Of a DNA stretch of 64,000 nucleotides, positions 20,300-31,339 are shown piece by piece. This DNA comes from Adiantum capillus-veneris (Eukaryota > Streptophyta > Polypodiopsida > Polypodiales > Pteridaceae). Where the stretch lies: assembly GCA_014529385.2 (NCBI GenBank), contig CM043970.1:67478567-67542566 (forward strand), in the 5' to 3' direction. Below the pieces are notes generated by a model. The model searched no databases. It saw only the letters and a program-made list of their open reading frames with translations, and was not told where the DNA came from. A program made the translations under genes and the position numbers. Each line of letters opens with the position of its first letter. Position 1 is the stretch's first letter.

Positions 20300-20314
20300 T
20301 TAGTATTAGAGCAG
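20300..20314 (+). other. Primer-binding site of the copia element
   Basis: TTAGTATTAGAGCAG is a mutated form of the initiator Met-tRNA site TGGTATCAGAGC, immediately after the 5' LTR. Confidence 0.75.
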
Positions 20315-20639
20315 GTTGCGTCCTCCCGGGCTTAGTCGCCAGCTGCTCCAGCACATGCCTGCTCACTTTCTCCGATTACAGTGAGGTTTGGCGAGCGTTC
20401 ACAAGTTGACAAATATTTCAGGTTCCACTCGTAGAGCTCACTCTGCTCAGATTTTTTATTCGGGCTCATTTCGGCCTCCGTTTCCACTACATGCAGGTCT
20501 GCACAGGCAAATTTGTCATTTTGTGCAGAATTTTTGTCAGTGCCGTTTTCTGCATAACAGGTGTCTTACAGTCTTCTACGGTTCTCATTGGGATGTAAAG
20601 CCTTGTGCAGGCTCATGCATTGATTGCATTGTCTGTGAA

Positions 20640-21410
20640 GCGCACCATTGTTCCTCACAGTCGTTCAGCAAAATCTACAAAACAGGCTTGGGATATATTG
20701 GCTGGTCTTTATGCAAGTCACAATGAGGCTAAAATTGCTTTGTTGCGTAAAGAGTTGGAGTCGAAGATTATGCATTAGGAAGATGATATGGACACTTTCC
20801 TTGTTGGTGTCAAGGATATCAATGAGCAACTTATTTCTACAGAGGTGAAGTCATTTCAGACAGTTCCCTTGTGCAAACTGTCCTTGATGCCTTACCGGAT
20901 TCCTACCAGACTTTTGCTAGTACTTGGAGACTGATGACCCAAGGAAATCCTAAAGTTGTCAAGTTTGATGCATTATGCACATTGCTGTTGCAAGAGTCAC
21001 TTTTCAGACAAAACAGGACTAGGTAGCGTGCAGTTGAATAATCTTTTATTGCTTCTCAAAGAAAGGATGGTAACAGCAATGCAGCCACTTCTTATGGTTC
21101 TGCTACGAGTGGCAAAAATTATGTTCTTAATGCTTTTGTTGGTAGAAATTCGTCTGGAAATTCTGGTGATAAGGGCAAAAAGAAGATGTGTTGCCATTAT
21201 TGTAAAGCTAATGATTACTTGTTCAAGCAATGTCCTAAGTTGAAGGCCAAAGAGGCTAAGAAGAAAGAGGGTGGTTCCACTGTAAATGTTGGTTCCACTA
21301 CAAATGCAGCCATTGTTGAGTCTTCTGTAAAAGGAGACTGTAATGCTGATGTTGATGTAGAATGGGCTTTTAGCACAAAGTGCACTTACAATCCTGCTGT
21401 CCATGATGCA
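20640..21410 (+). pseudogene. Copia gag, decayed, with altered zinc knuckle
   Basis: Shifted pieces carry gag-like text such as MRLKLLCCVKSW and, in other frames, DTFLVGVKDINEQLIST and TVLDALPDSYQTF. These are the usual copia gag helices. The nucleocapsid knuckle at about 21189-21233 reads CHYCKANDYLFKQC, which is C-x2-C-x4-Tyr-x4-C, so the zinc-binding His is replaced by Tyr. Multiple stops and shifts precede it. Confidence 0.65.
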
Positions 21411-21439
21411 CGCTTGTCAGTTTTGCTGCCGATTCACAT

Positions 21440-22360
21440 GTGTGGTATTTTGATAGTGGTGCTACAAAGCACATTACCTCACATCGTGAATTTTTCACCT
21501 CTCTCGAGTCTGTCCCTCATGGGAATTCAGTCACTTGTGCCAACAATGCCTCTTATCCGGTTCAGGAAGTTGGAAAGATTGTGCTTATTGTTGCTAATGG
21601 CAGTTCTTTCACACTTGTTGATGCACTTTATGTACATGGGATCAAGAAGAATCTTTTGTCTGTATCTGCACTTGCTAGACTTGGACTTGTAGTCAAATTT
21701 GTGGATGACAGATGTATAGTTCATGATCTCAGTTTTGGTGATGAAATCGTTGCATCTGGGCTTTTGTGCCATGGGCTGTATAAGCTCACTTTATATGACA
21801 AGTGTGGACAAAATTTTGCAAACGCAGTTGTAGATTCAAGGGCTATTTCAGATGCAAAACTTTGGCATGCACATTTTGGTCATCTGAATTTTGCCAGTTT
21901 GCTGCATTTGCAAAAATCTGATATGGTTGTTTCTTTGCCGCCTTTTGAAGCACCAGTCAAACATGTTTGTGAAGGCTGTATTCTGGGTAAAATGCAGCGT
22001 TCTAAGTTTCCAAAGGATGGTTCAGTTAGGGCCACATGCAGGTTGCAGCTTGTGCATAGTGATGTTTGTGGGCCCATGCAAACTCCGTCCTTGGGGAATT
22101 ACCTATACTTCGTGACTTTCATTGATGACTACTCCAGGCATGCATGGGTATTTCCACTTAAAGCGAAGTACGAAGTTTTTATGTGCTTCAAACAATTTCT
22201 GGCTATGGCTAAAAATGTCTCGAAATGTACTATGGGCACCCTCCGTTCCGATCGAGGGGGGGAGTATATGTCTCATGAATTTAATGCATTTCTAGCTAGT
22301 CGTGGGATAAAACACCAATGTACAGTGCCTTATACACCTCAGAAAAATGGTGTTGCTTAG
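21440..22360 (+). pseudogene. Copia protease and integrase, truncated by a stop at the catalytic Glu
   Basis: This 306-codon frame starts within the protease (DSGA at residues 5-8). It continues through the zinc-binding part (His143, His148, Cys177, Cys180) and into the integrase core with Asp208 (VHSDVCGP) and Asp271 (RSDRGGEY). The stop TAG falls at position 307, exactly 36 residues after Asp271, where the catalytic Glu of D-D-35-E belongs (context NGVA-stop-RKN). The first Met is internal to protease, so the real start lies upstream in gag. The frame can be followed beyond the stop for about 30 codons, then a deletion occurs near 22455. Confidence 0.9.
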
Positions 22361-22959
22361 AGGAAAAATAGGTCACTTACAGAAATGGAACGATGTATGG
22401 TTAAAAGTCAAGCTTTGCTGCATTCTTTTTGGCTTGAGGCCATCATGTGTAATATGCTTTGGTGCCACAAACACAACACAAAAAATTGGATGATAAGACT
22501 GTCAAATGTGTTTTTGTTGGTTATAGTGTTGAAAGCAAAGGTTACAGGTTGTATCATCCGCAAACCAAATGTATTCTGGTTTCATGGGATGTAGTGTTTG
22601 TGGAAGATTCTGTTAAGCCCTTGCTGTCATGTATTAGAGACAGGAATGTAAGCTCACAGGACATTTATGACACTTTGTTGCCTATTTTTAGTGGTGGGAA
22701 TACGAATGTAAGTTCCAATGAGGCAAATGTACAGCCTATGGGGGTTTTTGAAAATGTTATAGATCAGCCTATTACTGATGCAGATGTACATGATGTACTT
22801 GATGAGGAAAGGGCTGAAAATGAGCAAGCTAGAGGTATGCCAAAATTGTTGGTGCACACTTTGTGTGACAGTAAATTGGATGCACCTTTGTCTAGTCGTA
22901 CTCGTTCAGGCTCTCGCCATGCATCTTATGCATCAGATTGTTATGCTTGCCTCATGGAA
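22361..22959 (+). pseudogene. Copia integrase C-terminus and linker, with internal deletion
   Basis: After the stop, RKNRSLTEMERCM and SFWLEAI are recognisable. Sequence then jumps to KLDDKTVKCVFVGYS in another frame at 22459, omitting the segment normally found between these motifs. RLYHPQTKCILVSWDVVFVED follows (the GYR.+.P motif region) and then an acidic linker. Confidence 0.7.
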
Positions 22960-23650
22960 AAAAGGCCATTGGTACAAAGTGGGTTACAAGTTGAAATGCA
23001 AACCGGATGGTGAGATCGATCGCCATAAGGCTGTTGCAAAGGGTTATGCCCAACAAAAAGATTATGAAGAGACTTTTGCTCCCACTTGTCGTATGACTAC
23101 TGTGCATTTTCTATGTGCATTGGCAACTCATGTTGGTTGAGATGTAAATCAATCAGACATTGTTACTGCTTTCTTGAATGGTGACATATTTGAGGAAGTT
23201 TGTGCAACGCAGCCTCGCGGTTTTGTCAAGAAAGGACAAGAGGACAAAGTGTGCAGATGTAAGAAGGCTTTGTATGGGTTGAAGCGATCTCCTCGTGCTT
23301 GGTATGAGAAAGCTGACACTCATTTGGTCAAACGAGGCTTTCGTAACGGTCCAACCAAAAGCACATTGTATGTAAAGCATGAGGGTGATGTACTTCTCAT
23401 TGTGGTTCTTTATGTTGATGATTTGCTGATCACTAGACCAAATGAGAGACATATTACTGAATTTAAGGCTGATTTGAATGCTACTTTCATGATGAAAGAT
23501 TTGGGGCTGTTGCATCATTACTTGGGTATACAGTTTAAGCAGTGTGTTGGTGGTATTTCCTTGTGTCAAAAAAGTTACATAGAGACATTGCTATGTAAGC
23601 TGGACTTGAGGATTGCAAACCTATTGCCACTCCCATGGAAACAGGTTTGA
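22960..23650 (+). pseudogene. Copia reverse transcriptase
   Basis: The first motifs VGYKLKCKPDGEIDRHKA, VAKGYAQ and YEETFAPTCRM are in one frame, with a TGA before DVNQSD. Then DIFEEV, QPRGF, KKALYGLKRSPRAWY and the catalytic YVDD (Tyr80-Asp83 of the open piece starting at 23174) are followed by MKDLGLLHHYLGIQ. These are the diagnostic copia RT boxes. It is broken by the TGA at about 23141 and by a shift at about 23640. Confidence 0.9.
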
Positions 23651-24366
23651 ATTTGAGTCTACATGATGTTGGTGATCCTGCTGATGTCACTCTTTATCGA
23701 ACTGTTGTTGGCTGCCTCATTTATGTATGCAACACGAGGCCGGATATTCAGTTTGCAATCTCACAGGTCAGCAAATTTATGCATAGCCCAGGGTCTAAGC
23801 ATTGGCAGGCTGTCAAGAGGAATTTTCGCTACCTTAGTGGCACTTTACATCTTGGCTTGTTTTATCCCAAGGGGGGATCATTGCCGCCAGACTTACATGC
23901 TTTTTCCGACTCAGATTGGGCTGGTTGTTTTGACACGTGAGTGTCCACAAGTGGTTTTTGTTTCATGCTTGGCAGTTCATGTATATCATGGTTGAGCAAG
24001 AAGCAACCTACTGTGGCCACTTCGAGTTGTGAGGCTGAGTACAGGGCAGTCTTCACAGCTACGGTTGAGTGTGTATGGCTCAGATGCCTTATGGCTGATT
24101 TGGGTGTTGGATAGGACTTTGCCAACACTATCTACACTGACAGTCAAAGCGCATTGGAAGTTGTGAGGAACCCAGTTTTTCATGCTCGCACAAAGCACAT
24201 TGAGGTGCATTACCACTATGTGAGGGAGAGGCTCTCGTCAGGAGAGATCGGCTTGGCTTATGTGCCAACACATGACAACCTTGCATATATTTTCACAAAG
24301 GCATGGTCTCGTGAGAAGTTTGAAGCTTTCTGCAAAGCTTTGGGCTTACTCCCCTTTGTGGACTGA
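23635..24366 (+). pseudogene. Copia RNase H
   Basis: The open frame from 23635 has YRTVVGCLIYVCNTRPDI, VSKFMHSPG, FSDSDWAGC, then a TGA at 23938 in place of an expected Arg. STSGFCFMLG, SWLSKKQPTVATSSCEAEYRA and a TAG at about 24112 follow, then TDSQSALEVVRN, ARTKHIEVHYHYVRE and DNLAYIFTKA, ending at 24366. All three acidic motifs are present (DSDWAG, CEAEYRA, TDSQSA), but two nonsense codons break the frame. Confidence 0.9.
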
Positions 24367-24430
24367 TCATGTCCTCAAGTCATGGCACTTCCCTTTACTC
24401 ATGTGCCAACTCTCGTTCACCGCATCACTC

Positions 24431-24441
24431 CAGGGGGGATT
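24431..24441 (+). other. Polypurine tract of the copia element
   Basis: CAGGGGGGATT directly precedes the 3' LTR. Confidence 0.75.
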
Positions 24442-24668
24442 TGTTACCATATACATGTGGTAATGAGGTGTGTGAACACACTAGGATTACGGGGGAATTT
24501 TTTCCCTCTTTAGGAGGTTTTTCCCCCCGAGCATTGTATATACGCCCATCACTCTAGGTCTATCTATCTTTCCATTGCACACTAAATAACACACTCTCTA
24601 TTGTGTGCCTTGAGCTTCCTTCATCTTCTCCAAGTTGTGTGTGTTTCTCTGCAACCGTAATTCCAACA
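24442..24668 (+). repeat. 3' LTR of the copia element
   Basis: 227 bp, TG...CA, followed by TCAGT, which matches the TCAAT before the 5' LTR at four of five bases. Confidence 0.9.
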
Positions 24669-25190
24669 TCAGTATAGACCCAGCTAGAAGCTCTTCTAGA
24701 TTTGAGTGATTTGAGGGATGAATTATTGGACACTGAAGACATGGGCATAGTGCTAGTTTCAAATTGTATTATGGAAAAAGTGAGCATGAGAGTTTCCAAA
24801 GTAGTGATGAGAATTCTTTCAAGCAACCTAAGAATATTTCCAGGGACGAATCATGTGAGTATTAGTTAACTTGTTTATTTGAAGCTCAAGATGAAGCTGA
24901 TGTACAAGATGTCAAGGATCTAGAACATGAGTATGAAGATTGTCTAGATCTAGAACGAGAGTATGAAGATTGTCTAGATCATGCTAATTGTGAATAAGTT
25001 ATCCATGGAGATTTTATTTCTATGCTTATACATGGGCTTCATGAGGAGACAAGTCCTCTGGTTCTTATGAATGGTGAGGCTTTGGAGGATGGTTTTCCCA
25101 AGGGTGTTATGGATGACAATGTCATAATGTGTGCGTTCTAGCCGCTTTTGCATATATCACAATATGTACATGATTTCTTTTTATTTACAT
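24669..25190 (+). pseudogene. Continuation of element F coding region after the copia insertion
   Basis: If the copia element and one duplication copy are set aside, the plus-strand frame of 19725-20071 resumes: one stop, then TQLEALLDLSDLRDELLDT. After a shift it goes on with LFEAQDEADVQDVKDLE, an exact-period 30-bp repeat (from 24917 and 24947, LEHEYEDCLD / LEREYEDCLD), and ISMLIHGLHEETSPLVLM, FPKGVMDDNVIM. The composition is acidic and helical. No catalytic motif was seen. It ends near the tail-to-tail junction with element E. Confidence 0.5.
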
Positions 25191-25299
25191 GCATCCAAAG
25201 GCGTCAAAAGTGAGGTGAGTGTTTTATTTAACGTTGTGCATGTGCCATAGCACGACAGCACATCATTACATCCTCTAACATGTGCCACAATAGTAGTTT
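25191..25299. other. Junction between elements F and E
   Basis: No feature was recognised. No LTR matching 31340-31732 is present here, so element E lacks its 3' LTR or it is unrecognisable. Confidence 0.4.
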
Positions 25300-25668
25300 T
25301 TATGCATTAAAACTCATGGTTAAACACCACATCTTCACTCTCATCCTAATTTTCATATAGTTAGACCCATCATCCTCTTCACTAGGCTGTGCATCAAATG
25401 GATCAGAATCCCCTCTTCTTTTGAACAATTTAACCCTTTTTCCTACTATGGGAATTTTCATTTCTATCCCATCCAGCTCACGCAAGGTGTAAGTTGCATT
25501 TTCATGCACATGCTTGACAACATAAGGGCCAAACCATCTTTTTGCAAGCTTCCTTATTGTAGAGTGCTGGTTGTCAAGGCTACTATAATACACCAACACC
25601 CAATCATCCTCTTCAATGGATTTTGGTGTGAGCATGTGTCTCTTGTAAAATCTGTCTTTGTTTTTCAA
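25300..25668 (-). pseudogene. Integrase C-terminal domain of element E
   Basis: The open frame with KDRFYKRHMLTPKSIEEDDWVLVY, LAKRWFGPYVVKHVHENATYTLRELDG and VKLFKRR is the chromatin/DNA-binding C-terminal barrel of gypsy integrases (the GPY motif is present). An acidic tail follows, then a stop at 25300. Confidence 0.75.
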
Positions 25669-25683
25669 TCTTGCATCCTTTAG

Positions 25684-26244
25684 TCAAGCTTTTGCAAGCT
25701 CAATGTCTTCAAACCTTCTTTCCAATTGTTGTATGTGCAATGCAAGAAGGTCTTCTCTACTCATTATATCTTCCCATGGCAATACATTCCATGTAAGAAC
25801 TACATCTTCAATTGGTATCACAAGTTTTTTACCATACATCAATTCAACAGGCATATAGCCAGTGACTAAACTATTTGTCGTACGGTCAGTCCACAATGCA
25901 AACGGTAGTAACCTTGGCCACTCTCCAAGCTTACCTTCACAAGCCTTAGCTAAAGCTTTGATTACTGGAGGATGCCCTCTTTCACTTTTGCCATTTCCCT
26001 TTGGGTTATAAGCACAAGTCAAAGGTAGTTGGATGCCCATCCTAGAGAAGAATTTCCTTGGTCCATCAGCATCCATTCCCACACATCCATAGCAATAGAT
26101 CACATCTTCAAGAAGTAATATATATATAGATTGTGTAATCTTTGTCCTTAATGTATGCCCTTCAACTTGATTAGAAAAATATTCTCTTGCAAGCACCAAA
26201 TACCTCATTTTCCAAAGTCCCAAAGGCTTTTTGACCAAGTCCAC
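25684..26244 (-). pseudogene. Integrase core (3' part) of element E
   Basis: The frame contains the second-Asp region, altered to GMDADGPRKFF, and YNPKGNGKSERGHPPVIKAL with the catalytic Glu. ALWTDRTTNSLVTGYMPVELMYG is typical of one gypsy integrase group. The first Asp region lies in the broken sequence before 26244. It is inactive. Confidence 0.7.
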
Positions 26245-26439
26245 AACCCATTTGCACTAGGAAATATGTAAGATAGCACATGCGAACAAAATAAGGGCTT
26301 TATAATTAGGTGCATTTATAGAAAAATGTACTTAGATAAACGGTTTTTTAATTGAGAAAGTGAAATTTTTTATACATAAGGGGTGCATATAATACTTGAA
26401 AATATACAGGTAAGGGATTATTTAAATACCTCTTGTTTG

Positions 26440-26911
26440 AACATGCTATATGAAATTTTTACATATTGGACTAACGAGGGTCACATCCCTTTCCACCAAT
26501 ACCTTTCTTTTACATTGGCAAATGTTTCCCATACACCTTGATGTCCTGCCCATAAACTTTCATGGAACTCCTTGATGATTTGTTGCTAACCTTATCGCAT
26601 ACTACCTGCAATTGTATTCCATCTCTTTGTTTAGGATGCTTTCATAAGTAGACATCCCTCAAGAAGTATTCATATGCTTTTCTTCTTATCCCCTTAAATT
26701 ACTGCTCAGTCCAATCATCCTACTTCTACAAAGTACTTAAGTAGTGCTCCTTTATAAAGGACTCAAGTGAAGACACAAAACATACATGATTACTCTTTGC
26801 ATGAGCTATAGTGTAAAACTTTGTGCCTGCAACATCTCCCTCAACAATCATGTTCATCCTTGTACCTTGCTTTAGATAGCATATCTGCCATTGGGTTGTC
26901 CTTTCTTGCAA
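26440..26911 (-). pseudogene. RNase H tail and integrase zinc-binding region of element E
   Basis: Fragments read MADMLSKARYEDEHD in a frame next to 26911, then HAKSNHVCFVSSL, and further down KEFHESLWAGH, ETFANVKERYWWKGM, which is the His pair and WW region of the zinc-binding module. Many stops occur. Confidence 0.5.
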
Positions 26912-26948
26912 TATGCTTGAAAGGATTCAAGGACTTTATGTAGGCTAT

Positions 26949-27194
26949 TCATTGCAGCATAGCAATGTCAGGGGTTGAAAAATTTATAATCATTCCAAGA
27001 AGAGGCAAACAATCAATTTCCACAACCATTGATGCCCCTATCAAGTACTCCTTGTCACACCTCAATGTTGTAACCACCCCCCATAGTTCCCTTTTTACTT
27101 GTGCATAATCTTGTTGGCAAGAACGCAGAACCTTATCTCCAAACCTCACCACATACCTTTTTCCTTGGTCATCATCTTCCCTACTACCCATCAT
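26949..27194 (-). pseudogene. RNase H domain fragment of element E
   Basis: RYVVRFGDKVLRSCQQDYAQVKRELWGVVTTL is the helix with the catalytic Glu (KREL), and VVEIDCLPLLGMI carries the Asp motif. A stop ends the piece. Confidence 0.65.
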
Positions 27195-27427
27195 ATCCCT
27201 GTAGGACTTGTGTCGTTTGTCACAATGACAGGTCTCTCACATGCATAGGCTACCTTTCTCAAAGTTGGTGATGAAAGAATTAGATTCTTTAGCTTCCTCG
27301 TGGCTTTTGTGTGCTCTTCTTCCCATTGAAACTTTTGATTATTTCTCAACAGCCTATAAAGAGGATCTTCTACATGTGCATAATGTGGTATCCAAATAAG
27401 ATAGAAGACACAAGCACCAAGAAATCT

Positions 27428-28110
27428 TCAAACTTCAATGATATCTATGCATGTTTCTTTCAAGTTTTTGATTGCATCCATCTTTTTTGGACAAGGCCTT
27501 CTACCATAAGGACCACACATATGCCCCATAGTCAACACTTCATTAATCCCAAATACAGATTTTTGTCCTAACAAGGTAAGATGAACTTCTTCCAGCCTTA
27601 AAAATATTCTCACAATCTTTGATATGGTCTGTAACAAAATTATGGCACCCCCTTGAATCCATAGCCTCATCTTTGTCTTTGTCTTTACATCCTTTGATGG
27701 GTGCATCATCAAGAAATGGCATTGTGATTTGAGGTATGAAGTCATGTAGAGCCTTGTTCATCCCATTTATCATATGTGCAATTGAATTCTTTGCTCCTTG
27801 AGGTAAAGTACAGATCCTTACCATCCCCAAAGGTGTTTTCCTCTCAACATCTGGTTGAAATTGATCAACCCTAAATAGAGATCCCCCGTTGAGTAAATTG
27901 AACTTCTTGCAAACGCCTCTATAAATTCATCCACTATTGGTCATGTACCCACATTCTTGATGGTAACCTTGTTTACAAGTTGCCTATCTTGTATGAATTT
28001 CAAAGCTCCATTCTTCTTAGGCACGGTGAACCACCTATTTGAATAAGGTGCACAAGAAGGCTCCAAAATACCCATGCTAATCTTTTCATTGAGTAATTAT
28101 ATTAACTTTG
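27428..28110 (-). pseudogene. Reverse transcriptase of element E
   Basis: Shifted pieces contain the fingers (NRWFTVPKKNG-like at about 28020 in broken form), MVRICTLPQGAKNSIAHM, PFLDDAPIKGC (FLDD in place of YVDD), and FGINEVLTMGHMCGPYGRRP with DAIKNL. These match gypsy RT boxes in order. There are frameshifts between 27543 and 27745. Confidence 0.75.
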
Positions 28111-28224
28111 TCAAATGTACTTTCGGAATCGGGATTGGGTGTAGATTCCAAGGTACATGAGGGCCCATAGTGAAGATCACCATAGGTGAAACAACACTGG
28201 ATCAACACACCCTATCTCATGTGG

Positions 28225-28533
28225 CTAGAAATCAAAAGCCTTACCATGTCTTGAAAGCATTCCTTTAAAACTCTTCTTCTCTTCTTCTATTAAAAACTCC
28301 TCACAACCAACTTTTATCTCTTTTAGGTATTTCATTGTGAACTTGTGTCTAGTTCTTTTTGGATCCCTGAGATTTGGCTGCAAAGAAGCTTGCTCTAGCT
28401 TTTTTCTACAATCTGATGGTAAAGGTAAGGCCAATGGTCTCACTTTCTTTGCCACTGTTTTGTAATTGGTCTCCACCACTTTTGGTCCATCTTTAGCATT
28501 GAAATCTGTCTGATCTTCAAAAGCCTCAATCAC
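28225..28533 (-). pseudogene. Protease-RT linker of element E
   Basis: Charged frame VRPLALPLPSDCRKKLEQAS ... YLKEIKVGCEEFLIEEEKKSFKGMLSRHGKAFDF. The closing FKGML..HGKAF resembles the segment just before RT in gypsy elements. It has no catalytic motif. Confidence 0.5.
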
Positions 28534-29217
28534 ATCTTACATTTCCATATAGCATACTTTCACAATGTGGGTTCCATCTTGCATACTAGAGTCTGTTATA
28601 GCCTAAAGTTCAAGCATAGTATCTACATGAGAAACTTGTTCAAAGGAACCTAAATTGCAGTAATTATCCTCTATGAAACCATTTTCCTTCATGTATTTCT
28701 ATACATCATATACATATTTTCGTGCACTTATTTTCATATCCTCAAGCTTCATAAAACATACTGACCCATGATTTGTCAATCCCTAGAAACCTGTAGAAAA
28801 AGCTTCTTCTCACTTTGTGTCAAGTAAGAATCTTTTTCTTCTTATACCAATGCAATCTTGCTTTACAATGGTACATGGTCAAAACCCCTTGTCTCCCTGT
28901 ACTCTATGAACTCTTTGTTCTATTTTGGTAGAGGATACTCATGAATACTATCACGGTTCCTCTCGTGATTCACATAGATAGTCAAGAATTACACAGCTTG
29001 CTTCCTATCATCTCTGCTCTTTACATTGGTATAAGCAGAATCATCATCCAAGACCTTTGTTTCCATGAAAATGCATGTGATGTATGACTACGCAAGTATA
29101 AGAGGATAGGTAGACATCTCCTACACAAAGAAGTTTTGCTCATCTTTGACATTACCAATTGTCACTTTCACATTTGGACAAGCCCCATACAGATCTCCTG
29201 ATGAGTTATTTCCATCT
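28534..29217 (-). pseudogene. Broken coding debris between protease and linker of element E
   Basis: The minus strand is coding-like but without an open frame longer than about 40 codons. I recognise no motif. Confidence 0.3.
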
Positions 29218-29526
29218 CTAATCATCCACCGATGGTCTGTGTCTATTGACCACTTTCCCTTCATGTAAAGACTCTTGGACATAAGTGCTTTTAGAGCCAT
29301 GATCTATCAATGCAACATATTTCTCCTCAAGATCACCAACCTTGACTAAAGTTTTTGTTGTAGCTCTTGCCCAATGACTTTTAGAGTGGTGGCTTTTATA
29401 GGAGGCTTCATCTTCATCATCATCGTCCACAAATCTAGCATGTATATCTCTTCCAAAAGACTGGTAGCATCCTACCACATTGTCATCACATTCACTATCT
29501 TGTACATGTATCCCTTGTGTCTTCAA
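29218..29526 (-). pseudogene. Aspartic protease region of element E
   Basis: VGDLEEKYVALIDHGSKSTYV has the protease core with Asp-His-Gly-Ser in place of Asp-Thr/Ser-Gly, a variant seen in some plant gypsy elements. An Asp/Glu-rich stretch and a His/Ser-rich stretch precede it. The C-terminal part is broken. Confidence 0.6.
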
Positions 29527-29541
29527 TGATTCCCCTTCACC

Positions 29542-30330
29542 CTAGGATTGTGGAGGAATAGACTCAATAAGAGTTTTCCTCTTTCTTCTTATTATATCTA
29601 TAATTTCTTCATGAAACTTGCACTTACCTATTCCAATAACTTCAACCAATGTACACTCAACTTTGTTATTTAAAATCATTTCCTCCAATAATTGCTTTAA
29701 GTTTGTGGTAGCTTCAATGTCAAATTGTAGTTTGTATGTAAATCCTTTTTCTTTGGCTTTCCCTTGCTTTTTTTTCTTCCCTGTAGATGCTTCCTCCATA
29801 CGAATCTCAGGAGGAGGAGGCACCTATGGTGGTGGAGCCTCATAAGCAGGCCCTGGATCCTTTCTTCCTCTGGCTCTTGTAACCCTTTTTGAAGTAGAAG
29901 TACCCGCATCTCCATTTCCACATCTACACTTCTCTTCCACAATTGCTTCATTTTTATGGCATTTTTCAAGATAGGCATGCACTGATATAGAGTCCACAAG
30001 GTCATCCCAACTTACTGTATGGTGTATGCAATCACGAGCTTCATATAATGCCTACTTAGTTACCTTCCGTTTTTGGTTGGTGCTATTGCATACGGCCACA
30101 AGCTATCAACCTCCTCAAAAGCATCTTTGAGTAGACTTTAACGCTTTCTTTGGAATTAGCTCTATATTTTCCCCATAGGTAGCAACCTCCACTGCAAAAA
30201 TAGCATGAATGGTCACCATATCCTCCACTAGATTCTGCGTACACCCTTTTCCAAATTTAGTTCCTAACGGCATACTTGTCTCTTGTACATGGATCTTGCC
30301 ATCCTTAAATAGCACAAGATCTCTTTTCAA
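29542..30330 (-). pseudogene. Gag C-terminal and linker region of element E
   Basis: Open pieces at 30330-30115 (DGKIHVQETSMPLGTKFGKGC) and 29823-29542 (Lys/Gly-rich KKKKQGKAKEKG, then FDIEATTNLKQLLEEMILNNKVECTLVEVIGIGK). The second resembles the segment before gypsy protease. No zinc knuckle is visible. Confidence 0.5.
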
Positions 30331-30409
30331 GGCATCATTGAAGCTATCACAATCCCTTCTACCATGGTTTGTGCTATCACACTATATGCTATGTTTAAAT
30401 CCTTCTTTT

Positions 30410-31260
30410 ATTTGGGATTGTTTTCCATCAGGTTGCCCTTGCTCTTCAAGCCTCATCAATTTTAACTTCATTTCTTGTGCATTCCCTTAACAAGCTCATC
30501 AAGCATAGACTTATCACCCTTTGGACTCATAATACCAAGATTTGGAGGAATCTTAGACATGTTGGAGATAGAAATAGCATCATTCCCCACCATATTATCT
30601 TTATGGCATTGCCTATTAGCAAGCAATAAGACTACATACTCAACCTCTTTCCACTCATTCATTGGACCTTGTTCTGTATTCTTGTCTTCAAGGAGTGTCT
30701 CTAACTTTTCTTGGAGATCAAGACCTGAAACTTGAAGGAGCAATTCAATTTTTTTTACTATCCAAAGTAGCCTACTCTGTTCCTGACAGCTGAGCATAGC
30801 GCCGCTCAAACTCTCTCAATATTTCAGTGATGGAAAGTCCTTCTTTTGGCTTTGCATCCCATTCCAAGAAACTTCTTCTTGTGACCCTTTCAAGTCCTCC
30901 ATGAAGTATTCCTCCTTTAGGGATAATTTGAATTTCTCCCAACCTCTTCCATCCTCCTTCTTGATTCCCCTTACATGGTCTCTAATATTGGGGACCACAA
31001 TAAAGTTCAAAACTATGAATCATGTCCACCTCTGGAACCTGTTGTAGCTCCATCTTCTTTACATAACCACAAAGAAACTTTGTGAAATCTTTCCCTTCAA
31101 ATTGTTCCATTTTGTTCACAACAGCTTGAAGGGCTTTGGTTGTTGACACCTTCCTTCTCTTTGCAGCCTATTGTTGTTGCATAAACATAGTGAATGCTTG
31201 AATCATTTGCATTGTGACTTAATCAAAATGCATGTCTTGTTGATGTTGCTAATCCATAGC
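30410..31260 (-). pseudogene. Gag capsid-like region of element E
   Basis: Across shifts the minus strand reads VVNKMEQFEGKDFTKFL, YVKKMELQQVPE, then ERVTRRSFLEWDAKPKEGL, FERRYAQLSGTE and KKIELLLQVSGLDLQEKLE, NEWKEVEYVVLLLANRQ. The string of amphipathic helices with FEGKD near the N-terminus is characteristic of a plant gypsy gag. Frame changes occur near 30810 and 30900. Confidence 0.6.
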
Positions 31261-31316
31261 TTTAATTTTTTTTTTTAAACCTTTGAAAACAAGTTTTGAA
31301 ACCCTCACCCCAGCTG

Positions 31317-31335
31317 CTTCGCATCAGGTTCACCA
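31317..31335 (-). other. Primer-binding site of element E
   Basis: Minus-strand TGGTGAACCTGATGCGAAG lies four bases after the LTR end (..TTCCAACA). It is similar to the site of element F. Confidence 0.6.
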
Positions 31336-31339
31336 AAAA

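Larger units (their letters stand above)
20072..24668 (+). mobile_element. Ty1/copia element, 4.6 kb, degenerate, nested in element F
   Basis: 227-bp LTRs (20072-20298 and 24442-24668) both run TGTTACCATATACATGTGG to TTCCAACA. The primer site, gag knuckle, protease, integrase, RT, RNase H and purine tract occur in the copia order, with integrase before RT. Flanking 5-mers are TCAAT and TCAGT, a target duplication with one change. Gag is largely broken, pol has several nonsense codons, and there is a deletion between integrase and RT, so it is inactive. The truncated copy at 16690-17408 belongs to the same family. Confidence 0.92.

Noticed and set aside
31300-31335. tRNA-like end (CTTCGCATCAGGTTCACCA on the plus strand)
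   Set aside because: It is the complement of a retroelement primer site next to an LTR. No full cloverleaf is present.
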